Below are positions 7,974-15,642 of a stretch of DNA of 18,860 bases, piece after piece. Each line of letters opens with the position of its first letter. Within the stretch, counting starts at the first letter, position 1. The translations under genes and the position numbers were made by a program. Under the pieces are notes generated by a model that made no database searches, was not told the origin of the DNA, and saw only the letters and a program-made list of their open reading frames with translations. Location of the stretch: assembly GCA_002349565.1 (NCBI GenBank), contig DEDN01000033.1:14042-32901 (forward strand). The letters run 5' to 3'. This DNA is from Alphaproteobacteria bacterium UBA2903. GTDB taxonomy: Bacteria; Pseudomonadota; Alphaproteobacteria; CAAGCB01; CAG-977.

Positions 7974-9190
7974 ACATCGCGTTGATTTCGAAAATAGCCG
8001 CCGAAGTCGGCACACCGTTTTATCTGTATTCCGAACAAAGACTGCGCCAAAATTTTCAAGCGTTCGCCGATGCGGTCAAAACCTTGAACAAAGCAACCGT
8101 CTGCTTTGCGGTCAAAAGCAACTTCAACCCGACGATTTTAAAGATTCTGGCGGGCATGGGCGCGGGCGCGGACATCGTGTCGGGCGCGGAGCTGGAATTG
8201 GCTTTGCAAGCGGGCGTTTCCGCAAACAAAATCGTGTTTTCGGGCGTCGGCAAAACGCGCACCGAACTGACCGCCGCGATTCAAGCGGGCATCAAGCAAA
8301 TCAACGCCGAATCGGAATCCGAAATCCGTCTGATTAACGATATCGCTCTTGAATTGGGAAAAACCGCCGCCGTCGGCATTCGCGTCAATCCCGACGTAGA
8401 CGCGCGCACGCACGAAAAAATCACCACAGGCAAAAAGGAAAACAAATTCGGCATCGATTGGAACGACGCGTACCGGCTTTTCCTGTCCGCCGAACAATTC
8501 AAAGGCGTTTCCCTGCACGGAATCGAAGTGCATGTCGGGTCGCAGATTTTAGACCTTGAACCGTTCCGCGAAGCATTTGTCAAAACGAAAAAAATGCTGA
8601 CCGCTCTGAAAGACAAAGGCGTTTTACTTCAAACCGTCGATGTCGGCGGCGGATTGGGCGTAGCGTACAAAGCGGACGAATCCGCCCCCTCGCCCGCCGA
8701 TTACATTGCTGTTTTGCAAGACGTTTTTGGCGATTTCGACGGCGAATTCGTGTTTGAACCGGGGCGGTGCCTTTCGGGCGACGCGGGCGCGCTGATTGCG
8801 TCCGTCGTGCGCGTCAAGCAAACGGATGAAAAGTCGTTTGCCGTTCTGGACGCGGGCATGAACGACCTTGTTCGCCCCGCAATGTACGACGCTTACCACA
8901 CCATCTCCGCGCTTAAAGACGGTAAAGCGTCCAGAACATACGACGTTGTCGGACCGATTTGCGAAAGCGCGGACATCTTCGGCAAAGACCGCGTTCTGCC
9001 CGAATTGGACGAGGGCGATCTGGTCGCAATCGAAACGGCGGGGGCATACGGCGCAACAATGGCGTCCAACTACAACGGGCGTCCTCTTGCCGCCGAAGTG
9101 CTGCTTGACGGCAACCGCTACGCCGTCATCCGCCGCCGCCAGACCGTTGCGGAAATGATGGGCTTGTGCCAGCCCGCCCCGTGGGTTTAA
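7970..9190 (+). CDS. lysA: Diaminopimelate decarboxylase
   Basis: LysA is the PLP-dependent enzyme that decarboxylates meso-diaminopimelate to L-lysine, the last step of lysine synthesis. The 406-residue length is normal. The Schiff-base lysine is K49 in CFAVKSN. Further landmarks are HVGSQI, the phosphate-binding DVGGGLG (about 223-229), EPGR (about 263-266), the substrate-contacting CES motif in GPICESAD, and GAYGATMASNYNGRP near the C-terminus. It is translationally coupled to lptM through an ATGA overlap. The last 4 nt overlap the end of the convergent zinc-ribbon gene. No frameshift or missing active-site residue is visible. Confidence 0.96.
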   Translation: MNIALISKIAAEVGTPFYLYSEQRLRQNFQAFADAVKTLNKATVCFAVKSNFNPTILKILAGMGAGADIVSGAELELALQAGVSANKIVFSGVGKTRTELTAAIQAGIKQINAESESEIRLINDIALELGKTAAVGIRVNPDVDARTHEKITTGKKENKFGIDWNDAYRLFLSAEQFKGVSLHGIEVHVGSQILDLEPFREAFVKTKKMLTALKDKGVLLQTVDVGGGLGVAYKADESAPSPADYIAVLQDVFGDFDGEFVFEPGRCLSGDAGALIASVVRVKQTDEKSFAVLDAGMNDLVRPAMYDAYHTISALKDGKASRTYDVVGPICESADIFGKDRVLPELDEGDLVAIETAGAYGATMASNYNGRPLAAEVLLDGNRYAVIRRRQTVAEMMGLCQPAPWV

Positions 9191-9849
9191 GGCTGGACGG
9201 CTTTGATTTGCAGCGTGGCGCTGTCCGCCTGCGCGGGCGGGCGTCCGACCTCCAGCTTGACGGGAGTGGCGGCGTTGGCTTTGAATGTTTGCTGCGCGGG
9301 AAAATCGGCTTGCGTTACTTCGTTTCCGTTTTTGTCGTAATAAAAAACGGTGTATCCCTGCGCCGCGACATCCTCGGCGGAGCTGTTTTGAACGACCGCG
9401 TTTAAAACCAGAACGGTTTGATAATCTTTTTCGACGTATTCGGGACTGAGCGACTGAAACACCAATGGAATCCGAACGGGCGCATGAAAGAAAAACGCAT
9501 AGATTCCGACCGCCAAAAACATCATGCTTAAAAAATACAGCGGGCGAATCCAGCGTTTTTCGGCAGGCGGTTCTTCGGGCGTTTGAAAAATCGGCTTGAA
9601 CGCCGTCAAATCGGGTTCGTTCGCAAACGGATCGGGTTCGGCGTCGGGAAAAACGGGTAAATCGTCGGGGATATCGTCATCCTCGGGGAAAGGGCGGTCT
9701 TCCTCGTGTTTTTCTTCCTCGGCATCTTCGGTTTCGACCTCGGGTTCCCACAAATGTCCGCACATGGCGCAGCGCAATTTCCGCGCGCTGTCAACCTGTT
9801 CGGCGGGGACGTCATAAACGGTGTTGCATTTCGGACAAGTAAAAAACAT
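9187..9849 (-). CDS. Zinc-ribbon (MJ0042-type) membrane protein with DUF3426-like domain
   Basis: The 220-residue protein starts with a zinc ribbon whose cysteine pairs are C5-x2-C8 and C27-x2-C30 (FTCPKCNTVYDVP, RCAMCGHLW), typical of the MJ0042 family. A long acidic Pro-rich linker (about 37-98) follows, then one transmembrane helix (about 103-122) and a C-terminal beta-rich domain (about 135-220) resembling DUF3426. This predicts a cytoplasmic zinc ribbon tethered to a periplasmic domain. Function of the family is not established. ATG 9849 was chosen over an upstream in-frame ATG at 9867 because AGGGA sits about 8 nt before it. The gene is divergent from ftsE, an arrangement common in alphaproteobacteria, and has its own promoter. 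Confidence 0.82.
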   Translation of the reverse strand: MFFTCPKCNTVYDVPAEQVDSARKLRCAMCGHLWEPEVETEDAEEEKHEEDRPFPEDDDIPDDLPVFPDAEPDPFANEPDLTAFKPIFQTPEEPPAEKRWIRPLYFLSMMFLAVGIYAFFFHAPVRIPLVFQSLSPEYVEKDYQTVLVLNAVVQNSSAEDVAAQGYTVFYYDKNGNEVTQADFPAQQTFKANAATPVKLEVGRPPAQADSATLQIKAVQP

Positions 9850-9882
9850 CGGTCTTCCCTGTGGCATTTTGAAAGAATGTGT

Positions 9883-9888
9883 TATAGT
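9883..9888 (+). promoter_or_regulatory. Probable -10 element of the ftsE operon
   Basis: TATAGT lies about 40 nt before the ftsE start and overlaps the opposite-strand -10 box of the zinc-ribbon gene, so the two transcripts may compete. No good -35 element is seen at the usual distance, so confidence is modest. The position argues against an ftsE start at ATG 9877. Confidence 0.35.
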
Positions 9889-9913
9889 ATACCCGAAAAC
9901 AAACGGATTACAA
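9886..9913 (-). promoter_or_regulatory. Promoter of the zinc-ribbon gene
   Basis: On the minus strand TTGTAA (9913-9908) and TATACT (9891-9886) are separated by 16 nt, giving a near-consensus sigma-70 type promoter whose predicted start lies about 30 nt before ATG 9849. Confidence 0.55.
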
Positions 9914-9927
9914 CAAAGGATACAGGC

Positions 9928-10635
9928 TTGACACCGCAGAATATCGTTGAATTCGACACCGTCGGACTGCGTTACGGGCAGGGAACGGAAGTCTTGCGCG
10001 ACGTAACGTTTGCTTTGCCCGCGGGGTCGTTCCATTTTTTGACGGGGGAAAGCGGCGCGGGAAAAACATCGCTGCTGAGTCTGCTGTATCTTGCGCGGGC
10101 GCAAACCCGCGGACACATCAAACTGTTCGGCAGACCGACCTTGACGACGCCGCGTGACGAACTGCCCGAAATCCGCCGCAAAATCGGCGTTGTGTTTCAG
10201 GACTTCCGCCTGCTGGACCATTTGTCCGCAATCGACAACGTGGCTCTGCCCCTGCGAATCGCCGGCTTTCCGGAAGACGAGATCAAAAAGCGCGTCACCG
10301 AACTGCTGATTTGGGTCGGACTGGGCAGCCATCTGAACGCCAAACCGCCCACTTTGTCGGGCGGGCAAAAACAAAGCGTCGCCATCGCGCGCGCCGTCAT
10401 CAACCGCCCGCAGCTGCTGGTCGCGGACGAACCGACGGGCAACATGGACGACAGATCGGCGGCGCGTCTGCTGCGGCTGTTCGTCGAGCTGAACCGCCGA
10501 GGAACAACGGTTGTCATCGCAACGCACAACGAAAGCCTTATCCGCGCTTTTCCCTTTCCGCGCATGCACTTAAGCGGCGGACGGCTGGCGATCTATCCCG
10601 CGGGAATGCAATTCGGAGACGATGCCCATGTTTAG
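9928..10635 (+). CDS. ftsE: Cell division ATP-binding protein FtsE
   Basis: FtsE is the cytoplasmic ATPase of the FtsEX complex, which controls septal peptidoglycan hydrolases during division. The 235-residue protein shows Walker A GESGAGKT (40-47), Q-loop Q91, the ABC signature LSGGQKQ (143-149), Walker B LLVADE (163-168), PTGN in the D-loop region, and switch histidine H200 in ATHNE. The residue after the signature is Ser150 where FtsE normally has Arg. The start is TTG 9928: AAAGGA at 9915-9920 is 7 nt upstream and the protein then begins just before the first strand. An ATG at 9877 would add 17 residues with no family counterpart and would lie upstream of the likely transcription start. 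It overlaps ftsX by 8 nt. Confidence 0.93.
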   Translation: MTPQNIVEFDTVGLRYGQGTEVLRDVTFALPAGSFHFLTGESGAGKTSLLSLLYLARAQTRGHIKLFGRPTLTTPRDELPEIRRKIGVVFQDFRLLDHLSAIDNVALPLRIAGFPEDEIKKRVTELLIWVGLGSHLNAKPPTLSGGQKQSVAIARAVINRPQLLVADEPTGNMDDRSAARLLRLFVELNRRGTTVVIATHNESLIRAFPFPRMHLSGGRLAIYPAGMQFGDDAHV

Positions 10636-11524
10636 ACGCCCCAGCGATTTACCTTTTTCCAAAGACGGCTTGAGTTGGTTTCTGCCGTGGATGGTCATGC
10701 TGATGGTGTTTTTCGCCACTTTGACAACGGCGGGCACATTGTCGCTGAATGCCATGCTGGCGCGGTGGAGCCGTTCGATTTCGGGATCTTTGACCGTTCA
10801 AGTCCTGCCGATAGAGGAAAACGGCAAAATAAACCGCAAAAAAACGCAATTGGAAATCGACGAAGCTTTATCCGTTCTGCGCAAAACGGCTGGCGTGTCT
10901 TCCGCCAACCTGCTGACGGACAGACAAATGAAAGATCTGCTGAAGCCGTGGCTGGGCGACAGCGTGCTGCTGGACGATCTGCCCTTGCCCGCTTTGATTG
11001 ACGTGCAGCTGCTTCCCGATACCGAAGTCGATTTGGAGATTTTGAAGACTCTGCTGAAAAAAAGCGCGCCGAACGCGTCGCTGGACGTTCACAAGCTGTG
11101 GCTGGGCAAACTGATAAAATTGACGCAAAGACTGGATTTGCTGGCGTCGTCGCTGCTGATGCTGGTTATTGCCACAACATCGATTATCGTGATTTACGTC
11201 ACTTGTTCGTCTTTGGCGGTTCACAGACCCGTTATCGAACTGCTGCACCAAACGGGCGCGCATGACGCTTACATCGCGCGGCAATACGCTTTGCGCATGG
11301 GAACTTTGGCGGCGATCGGCGCCGTTCCCGGCTTTTGCCTTGTCCTGCCGATTTTGTTCATGCTGTCGTCAATCGCCCGCGAAATTGAAGGCGGTCTGCT
11401 GTCCGAAGCCCGCTTTGACTGGACGGCGTGGGTTCTGCTCGGCTCCATTCCCGCTGCGGCGATTGCTTTGGCGACGCTGACGGCTTACTGGACGGTTCAA
11501 AAGACATTGAGGCGGATGCTATGA
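10628..11524 (+). CDS. ftsX: Cell division protein FtsX (permease-like)
   Basis: FtsX is the membrane partner of FtsE and passes its ATPase state to periplasmic amidase activators. The 298-residue protein has the FtsX layout: TM1 at about 17-40, a periplasmic loop (about 50-165) and three further helices at about 170-195, 225-250 and 267-290. The cytoplasmic loop near 196-222 contains PVIELLHQTGAHDAYIARQYALR, the conserved stretch that contacts FtsE. ATG 10628 is preferred over ATG 10622, since GGAG (10615-10618) lies 9 nt before the former but only 3 nt before the latter. Its stop overlaps the next gene by 4 nt (ATGA). Confidence 0.92.
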   Translation: MFRRPSDLPFSKDGLSWFLPWMVMLMVFFATLTTAGTLSLNAMLARWSRSISGSLTVQVLPIEENGKINRKKTQLEIDEALSVLRKTAGVSSANLLTDRQMKDLLKPWLGDSVLLDDLPLPALIDVQLLPDTEVDLEILKTLLKKSAPNASLDVHKLWLGKLIKLTQRLDLLASSLLMLVIATTSIIVIYVTCSSLAVHRPVIELLHQTGAHDAYIARQYALRMGTLAAIGAVPGFCLVLPILFMLSSIAREIEGGLLSEARFDWTAWVLLGSIPAAAIALATLTAYWTVQKTLRRML

Positions 11525-12147
11525 CGAAAAAAATCCGCCGCTTTTGTTTGTATGTGCTGCTGCCCTGCCTTGCCTTGTGGATAACGGGGTTGTTGTGTTT
11601 TGCCGCTTTGGTCAATAAAAAGCCCGTTGACGAAAACACAAAAACAGAGGCGATTGTCGCTTTGACGGGCGGAACGGAAAGGCTGGCGACCGCCGTTGAG
11701 CTGCTGAAACAGGGCAAAGCGCAAAAGCTGTTGATATCGGGCGTCGACCGCAAAGTCGACTGGCTGAATCTGGCGCAGACGATTGACGAACTGCCGCCCG
11801 AACTGAACGACAAGATTGTCTTGGGGCATGTCGCGCGCAACACGACGGAAAACGCTTTGGAAAGTCTGGCTTGGATGAAACGGAACGGCTTTACCAGCTT
11901 GCGGCTGGTAACCGCTTCTTATCACATGCCGCGCAGCTATTCCGAATTTAAAAACGTCATGCCCGACATCAAAATCCTGCCGCATCCCGTTTTCCCGCAG
12001 ACATTCAAACATGCCGATTGGTGGAAATGGCGCGGCTCAACCGCTTTGATCGTGTCCGAATACACCAAATTTCTGTTTGTTTCCCTGCGCAATTTGCTGC
12101 CGCGCCGTTTACCCGCTTTTGATTCTTCGGAGGTTTTGGAAAAATGA
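11521..12147 (+). CDS. YdcF/ElyC-family DUF218 membrane-anchored protein
   Basis: The 208-residue protein has one N-terminal transmembrane helix (about 8-30) and a DUF218 domain (about 42-190). Motifs are LTGG (48-51), LLISGVDR (70-77), NTTENA (107-112) and ASYHMPRS (132-139), all typical of the YdcF/SanA/ElyC group. ElyC affects peptidoglycan synthesis and SanA affects envelope permeability in enterobacteria; the chemistry of the family is not settled. It lies between ftsX and plsC with 4-nt overlaps on both sides, which ties it to envelope growth. The frame is open upstream from 11428 within ftsX, but ATG 11521 gives the correct N-terminal anchor. Confidence 0.87.
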   Translation: MTKKIRRFCLYVLLPCLALWITGLLCFAALVNKKPVDENTKTEAIVALTGGTERLATAVELLKQGKAQKLLISGVDRKVDWLNLAQTIDELPPELNDKIVLGHVARNTTENALESLAWMKRNGFTSLRLVTASYHMPRSYSEFKNVMPDIKILPHPVFPQTFKHADWWKWRGSTALIVSEYTKFLFVSLRNLLPRRLPAFDSSEVLEK

Positions 12148-12848
12148 CTTTCATCCGCTCTTTGATTTTCGACGTTTACTATATTGCCGTTACGATTTTC
12201 ATCTGCCTCTTGGGCTGCTGCATTTTCTTTTTGCCGCAATGCCCCGTTATCGCCCGCTGGTGGGGAAAATTGATTATTTGGGGCATGCGCGTGATTGTCG
12301 GATTGGACTTTGAAGCGCAGGGCACGGAAAACCTGCCGCAAGACACGCACCGCTATATCGTTGCATCAAAACACCAATCCGCCATGGAAACAATGGCGTA
12401 TCATGCCATTTTGCCGCTTCCTTGCTACATTTTGAAAAAAGAGCTGCTTTACATTCCCTTGTTCGGATGGAATCTGCTGATTATGGGCAGCATCCCCATT
12501 GACCGTTCTTCGGGGGCGAAAGCCATGCGCACCATGCTGGAGGGCGCGCAAAAACGCTTGGGCAAAAACCGTCCCGTCGTTATTTTTCCCGAAGGAACGC
12601 GTACGCCGCCCGATATGCCGACGAAATGCAACCCCGGGGTGGCTTTACTGTACGAAAAATGCGATGTTCCCGTGATTCCCGCGGCGGTCAACACAGGGTA
12701 TTTCTGGGGTAAAAAAGCTTTTATCAAAAAGCCCGGCAAAGTCATCATCAAATTTATGCCCGCCATGCCGCAGGGATTGCCCAAACGCGAGTTTTTAAAC
12801 GAACTGCAAAACCGCATTGAACAAGGCTGCCGGGAAATCAAACCCTGA
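12144..12848 (+). CDS. plsC: 1-acyl-sn-glycerol-3-phosphate acyltransferase
   Basis: PlsC acylates lysophosphatidic acid to phosphatidic acid at the inner membrane, feeding the CDP-diacylglycerol used by the psd-pssA pathway found in this window. The 234-residue protein has an N-terminal hydrophobic segment (about 8-30), the catalytic HX4D-type motif as H77-QSAM-E82 (Glu in place of the usual Asp, a variant I recall in alphaproteobacterial homologues), the glycerophosphate-binding GSIPIDR (115-121) and FPEGTR (148-153), then VPVIPAAVNTG. It is the last gene of the ftsE-ftsX-ydcF-plsC run; its ATG overlaps the preceding stop. Only 2 nt separate its stop from the end of the convergent lipoprotein gene, and no terminator is seen there. 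Confidence 0.92.
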   Translation: MTFIRSLIFDVYYIAVTIFICLLGCCIFFLPQCPVIARWWGKLIIWGMRVIVGLDFEAQGTENLPQDTHRYIVASKHQSAMETMAYHAILPLPCYILKKELLYIPLFGWNLLIMGSIPIDRSSGAKAMRTMLEGAQKRLGKNRPVVIFPEGTRTPPDMPTKCNPGVALLYEKCDVPVIPAAVNTGYFWGKKAFIKKPGKVIIKFMPAMPQGLPKREFLNELQNRIEQGCREIKP

Positions 12849-12850
12849 TT

Positions 12851-13264
12851 CTAACGGATTTCCATAAAAATTTGGTGCCGTTCGTCTTTGATTGAAACGG
12901 GCGCGTCCAGTCCGATGCGCGGCGTTTCGGGCTGCATGTTCAGATAGATTTGACGCGATTTCACGCCCGCGTCCATTAACACGCCCGCCACTGCTTGCAG
13001 CCGCGCAAAAGCCAAGTCCAACTGGACTTGCGGCACGCCCGCATAAGCGATATTGCCATACAGCTCGATATGTTGATCGGACTTCAGCGATTGCGCCACA
13101 TCGGTGATTTCACGTTCGGCATCGGCGTTCATCCGCGCGCTGTTGTAGCCGAAATTCAGGATGTAAGTATTCGGCGCGACAAGAAAACAAAAGCGTTCGG
13201 ACACATCGCGGGCGGAACACGCCGCGAAAAAAAATCCGCAAAAAATCAAAAACAGTCTTTTCAT
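12851..13264 (-). CDS. Small OmpA-like lipoprotein
   Basis: The 137-residue protein begins with MKRLFLIFCGFFFAAC, a short signal peptide with a lipobox Cys at 16, so it is predicted to be lipid-anchored, probably in the outer membrane. Residues about 33-137 resemble the OmpA C-terminal fold: a beta strand ending in FGYNSARM, a long helix, HIELYGNIAYAG where OmpA proteins have their second strand, a helix with RLQAVAGVLMDAGV, and a final strand. The usual peptidoglycan-contact Asp and the NxxLSxxRA motif are not conserved, so it may not bind diaminopimelate. It is divergent from the tRNA-Leu gene and convergent with plsC. The OmpA-like assignment is by pattern only. Confidence 0.65.
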   Translation of the reverse strand: MKRLFLIFCGFFFAACSARDVSERFCFLVAPNTYILNFGYNSARMNADAEREITDVAQSLKSDQHIELYGNIAYAGVPQVQLDLAFARLQAVAGVLMDAGVKSRQIYLNMQPETPRIGLDAPVSIKDERHQIFMEIR

Positions 13265-13298
13265 CTGCCTTGTCCTTATGCTACAAAGAATTGTCCGC

Positions 13299-13386
13299 GC
13301 GGATATGGTGGAATGGTAGACACAACAGACTTAAAATCTGTTGAGGCTTTGTCCTCGTGCGGGTTCAAGTCCCGCTATCCGCACCA
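13299..13386 (+). tRNA. tRNA-Leu(TAA), with encoded CCA
   Basis: The acceptor stem GCGGATA pairs with TATCCGC, followed by discriminator A (13383) and encoded CCA (13384-13386). The anticodon arm ACAGA-CTTAAAA-TCTGT gives anticodon TAA, reading the leucine codon TTA. The long type II variable arm (TTGAGGCTTTGTCCTCGT) and T-arm GCGGG-TTCAAGT-CCCGC are intact. It has its own terminator 3 nt downstream and directly borders the accessory segment, so it is a plausible but unproven insertion site. Confidence 0.96.
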
Positions 13387-13389
13387 ATC

Positions 13390-13417
13390 AAAAGCCCTGA
13401 ACTTTCGGGGCTTTTTT
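13390..13417 (+). terminator. Intrinsic terminator of tRNA-Leu
   Basis: AAAAGCCC (13390-13397) pairs with GGGCTTTT (from 13408), with additional inner pairs around a short loop, and the stem is followed by a run of T to 13417. Confidence 0.9.
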
Positions 13418-13442
13418 ATTATCGGAAATCGGATTTCGGATT

Positions 13443-13480
13443 GCAACAGGATTGTTATAAATCCGACTTAATCCCGTTGC
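13443..13480. repeat. Inverted repeat across the 3' end of the DUF262-HNH gene
   Basis: GCAACAGGATT (13443-13453) and AATCCCGTTGC (13470-13480) are complementary at 10 of 11 positions with a 16-nt loop containing the stop codon. No T-tract follows on the minus strand, so it is not a textbook terminator. It may stabilise the transcript end. Confidence 0.4.
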
Positions 13481-14537
13481 ACCTGCGGCAGAGCATTTGA
13501 CAGTTTTCCGCCGTTGTCTTGCCTCCCTTTGACCACGGGATAATATGGTCGCCCTCCATTTGATCAAATTCAAAATGTTGGTTGCATTTGAGGCAGATTC
13601 CGTTTTGCCGTTCGTAAGCTTCCCGCTTCATCTTATCGGTAAAAGCGCGCAAGTTCAATTTGCGTTCTTCGCCCGACAGCAGGTATTCGTAGATCCCTTT
13701 TTTATTGGTGACTTCGTCGTCTTCCATCAATTCTTTGATGTGGCTTTCCAGTGTCTTTGAGTCATAAGCCGCTTTGCCGTATCGATTGAACAGAATCCCC
13801 CAGTCAAGCCCTTTCATTTCCTTGCGGTACACGGGAAAGACGGTTTGAACCCAAGCGATGACGCTTTGAAAATAAAGCCACAATTCATTGGCGTTCGGAC
13901 ACTGTTGATGTTGCGCCATATACGCTTCGATTTCGCCGTCGTTAATCCATTTCAACGCCGTTTCCAGATAATCCTGACGAATCGTTTTCCCGTTCATATA
14001 TTTGCTCGCCAGACCGAAAGCGGCGCAATTCGTTTTGCTGAAATGCCGTTTCACATCCGTCAGCCACGCCCCCGTATAAGTCGCGTTTCGCAATTCCTGA
14101 TCGGTCAGCTTTTCCCCCGCAATGTTAATCGTCCTGAACCATTCAAGCTTTTCCTCGTCGTTACCGTCGCAAACGTAAATCATCAGTTTGTAGTCCAAAA
14201 TACGTTTTTTCGCCGTTTCCGTCAGATTTTGAAAAAATTGATTTTCCAAAGAAAAAACGCCGTCAACGTATTGACACAAGCTCAAAGTACGCTGCTGCCC
14301 GTCGATGATTTCAAACGTGCCGTCGTCGTTTTTCGCCCAATACATCACGTTCAGCGGAAAGCTTTTGTTCACCGTTTCGATGACGGCGTTGCGTTTTTTG
14401 TCGTCATAAACAAATTCGCGCTGATACGGCGGACGGACGTTCAGCCTGCCCCCGAAAGCGAAAACACCTTCTTCTTCGCTGTCTTTGTATCCGTCGCAAA
14501 TTTCACGAACGGAAATTTCACGCAGTTCGATTTTCAT
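13455..14537 (-). CDS. DUF262 / HNH nuclease (GmrSD-like), putative restriction enzyme
   Basis: The 360-residue protein combines a DUF262 (ParB/Srx-like) domain (about 5-150) with a C-terminal HNH nuclease (about 305-358). DUF262 is marked by PPYQREFVYD (36-45) and the nucleotide-site motif DGQQRTLSL (79-87). The HNH part has zinc cysteines C315, C318, C350 and C353, the DH pair D330-H331 in GDHIIPWSKGG, and N345. GmrS/GmrD-type proteins with these domains cut modified DNA using NTP; here the partner is a methyltransferase, so the protein more likely cuts unmodified sites. Its ATG lies inside the methyltransferase gene (20-nt overlap) with only a weak Shine-Dalgarno, so translation is probably coupled. 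Restriction function is inferred from domains and context. Confidence 0.82.
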   Translation of the reverse strand: MKIELREISVREICDGYKDSEEEGVFAFGGRLNVRPPYQREFVYDDKKRNAVIETVNKSFPLNVMYWAKNDDGTFEIIDGQQRTLSLCQYVDGVFSLENQFFQNLTETAKKRILDYKLMIYVCDGNDEEKLEWFRTINIAGEKLTDQELRNATYTGAWLTDVKRHFSKTNCAAFGLASKYMNGKTIRQDYLETALKWINDGEIEAYMAQHQQCPNANELWLYFQSVIAWVQTVFPVYRKEMKGLDWGILFNRYGKAAYDSKTLESHIKELMEDDEVTNKKGIYEYLLSGEERKLNLRAFTDKMKREAYERQNGICLKCNQHFEFDQMEGDHIIPWSKGGKTTAENCQMLCRRCNGIKSDL

Positions 14538-15600
14538 TGTTTTTTACTTTCTTTTTAATCAGTATTCTGAAATATGTAAATTTTGAGCCATTAAAAATAG
14601 AGCACATATGCTTTCCCACCCTCTCATTTCCATCATGAATAATATAAGTATCACCTCCTATAATAAGATACCTATTCATACCATTTATAACTTCAAATTG
14701 ATCAGGATTGTATTTGTCCAAAAATGTTATCGGAACGCCCATTATACCGTCATAATCCGCAGGAATCTCGGCGACTTTATCAACGTTGATCGCGTCGTAA
14801 TTGTCATACTTCGGATATTCCTCGGGGGAGTATTTTTTATATAAAATCAATTCTTCGTGACGTTTTGTCGTTTCTATGTTCGTGAACCAACACGCCATAA
14901 TGTGCTTCATCTTTTTACCGTCGATAATTTTTTCATATTTTTCTTCTTCGTCAGGTAAAATCAGCCACATATCCTGATTGATGTTCCTGTAACCCAACCA
15001 AAGACGGTTTTCTTTAATCAGTTTGAAAATCTCTTTGTAAGTAATGGCATTTTTGTTCGCGACGATAATAAACTTTTTTCCATACTCAACCAGTTGCGCG
15101 ACATATTCCCGAAACAGCGAAAACGGCGGGTTTGTCACGACGATATCGGCTTGCTTCAGCAATTCGACACATTCGCGGGAACGGAAATCCCCGTTTCCCT
15201 CTAAAACCGTCAAAACGTTCTTGTCGTTTTTCAACAGGATTTCGACATCTGCCAATCCCGTCGCGCCGTCGCCCGTTTCGTCCCTGACCTCGGTGATTTC
15301 GATTTTAAAAGCCTGCTTGCCGTTCAGCCGGTCAAACAGCGGCAATTCCTTTCCCATAACGGGCGAACCGGAATAACACGTCGCAATCAGTTTTTTCAGC
15401 TTCAGAAAATTGAAGTTCACCGCAAAATATTTAAAGAAATTGCTTTCATACGGGTCGTCGCAGTTGCAAAAAACGGTTTTACCTTTGAAATGTTCGCGAT
15501 AGTGGTAAAGTTCTTTTTCAATATCCGACAATTGCGTGTAAAACTCATCTGCTGCATTTCTTTGCGCCTGACGTAGATGCGCATTTCCCGGTTTATCCAT
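14518..15600 (-). CDS. EcoRI-family adenine-specific DNA methyltransferase
   Basis: The 360-residue protein resembles the EcoRI methylase family (PF13651 type): NAADEFYTQLSDIEKELYHY (15-34), CNCDDPYESNFFKYF (45-59), LKLKKLIATCYSGS (67-79), GNGDFRS (135-141) and the catalytic NPPF (157-160) within DIVVTNPPFSLFREYV. It should transfer a methyl group from S-adenosylmethionine to adenine N6. The family's best-known target is GAATTC, but the target here is unknown. The C-terminal third is clearly more AT-rich than the flanking genes, which suggests transfer. ATG 15600 follows GGAG with a 6-nt gap, and that Shine-Dalgarno lies in a hairpin. It is the first gene of a two-gene unit with the DUF262-HNH nuclease. 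Confidence 0.88.
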   Translation of the reverse strand: MDKPGNAHLRQAQRNAADEFYTQLSDIEKELYHYREHFKGKTVFCNCDDPYESNFFKYFAVNFNFLKLKKLIATCYSGSPVMGKELPLFDRLNGKQAFKIEITEVRDETGDGATGLADVEILLKNDKNVLTVLEGNGDFRSRECVELLKQADIVVTNPPFSLFREYVAQLVEYGKKFIIVANKNAITYKEIFKLIKENRLWLGYRNINQDMWLILPDEEEKYEKIIDGKKMKHIMACWFTNIETTKRHEELILYKKYSPEEYPKYDNYDAINVDKVAEIPADYDGIMGVPITFLDKYNPDQFEVINGMNRYLIIGGDTYIIHDGNERVGKHMCSIFNGSKFTYFRILIKKKVKNNENRTA

Positions 15601-15605
15601 AAAAA

Positions 15606-15642
15606 TCTCCGTAACCCGCCTGAAATTCAGGCGGATCGGAGA
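15606..15642 (-). promoter_or_regulatory. 5' leader hairpin enclosing the methyltransferase Shine-Dalgarno
   Basis: On the minus strand TCTCCG (15642-15637) pairs with CGGAGA (15611-15606), and inside it CCGCCTGAA (15634-15626) pairs with TTCAGGCGG (15624-15616) around one central base. The GGAG in the outer stem is the ribosome-binding site of ATG 15600. A -10-like TATGAT (15656-15651) would start the transcript just upstream of this structure. It could control translation, or be a DNA operator dyad. Confidence 0.6.
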
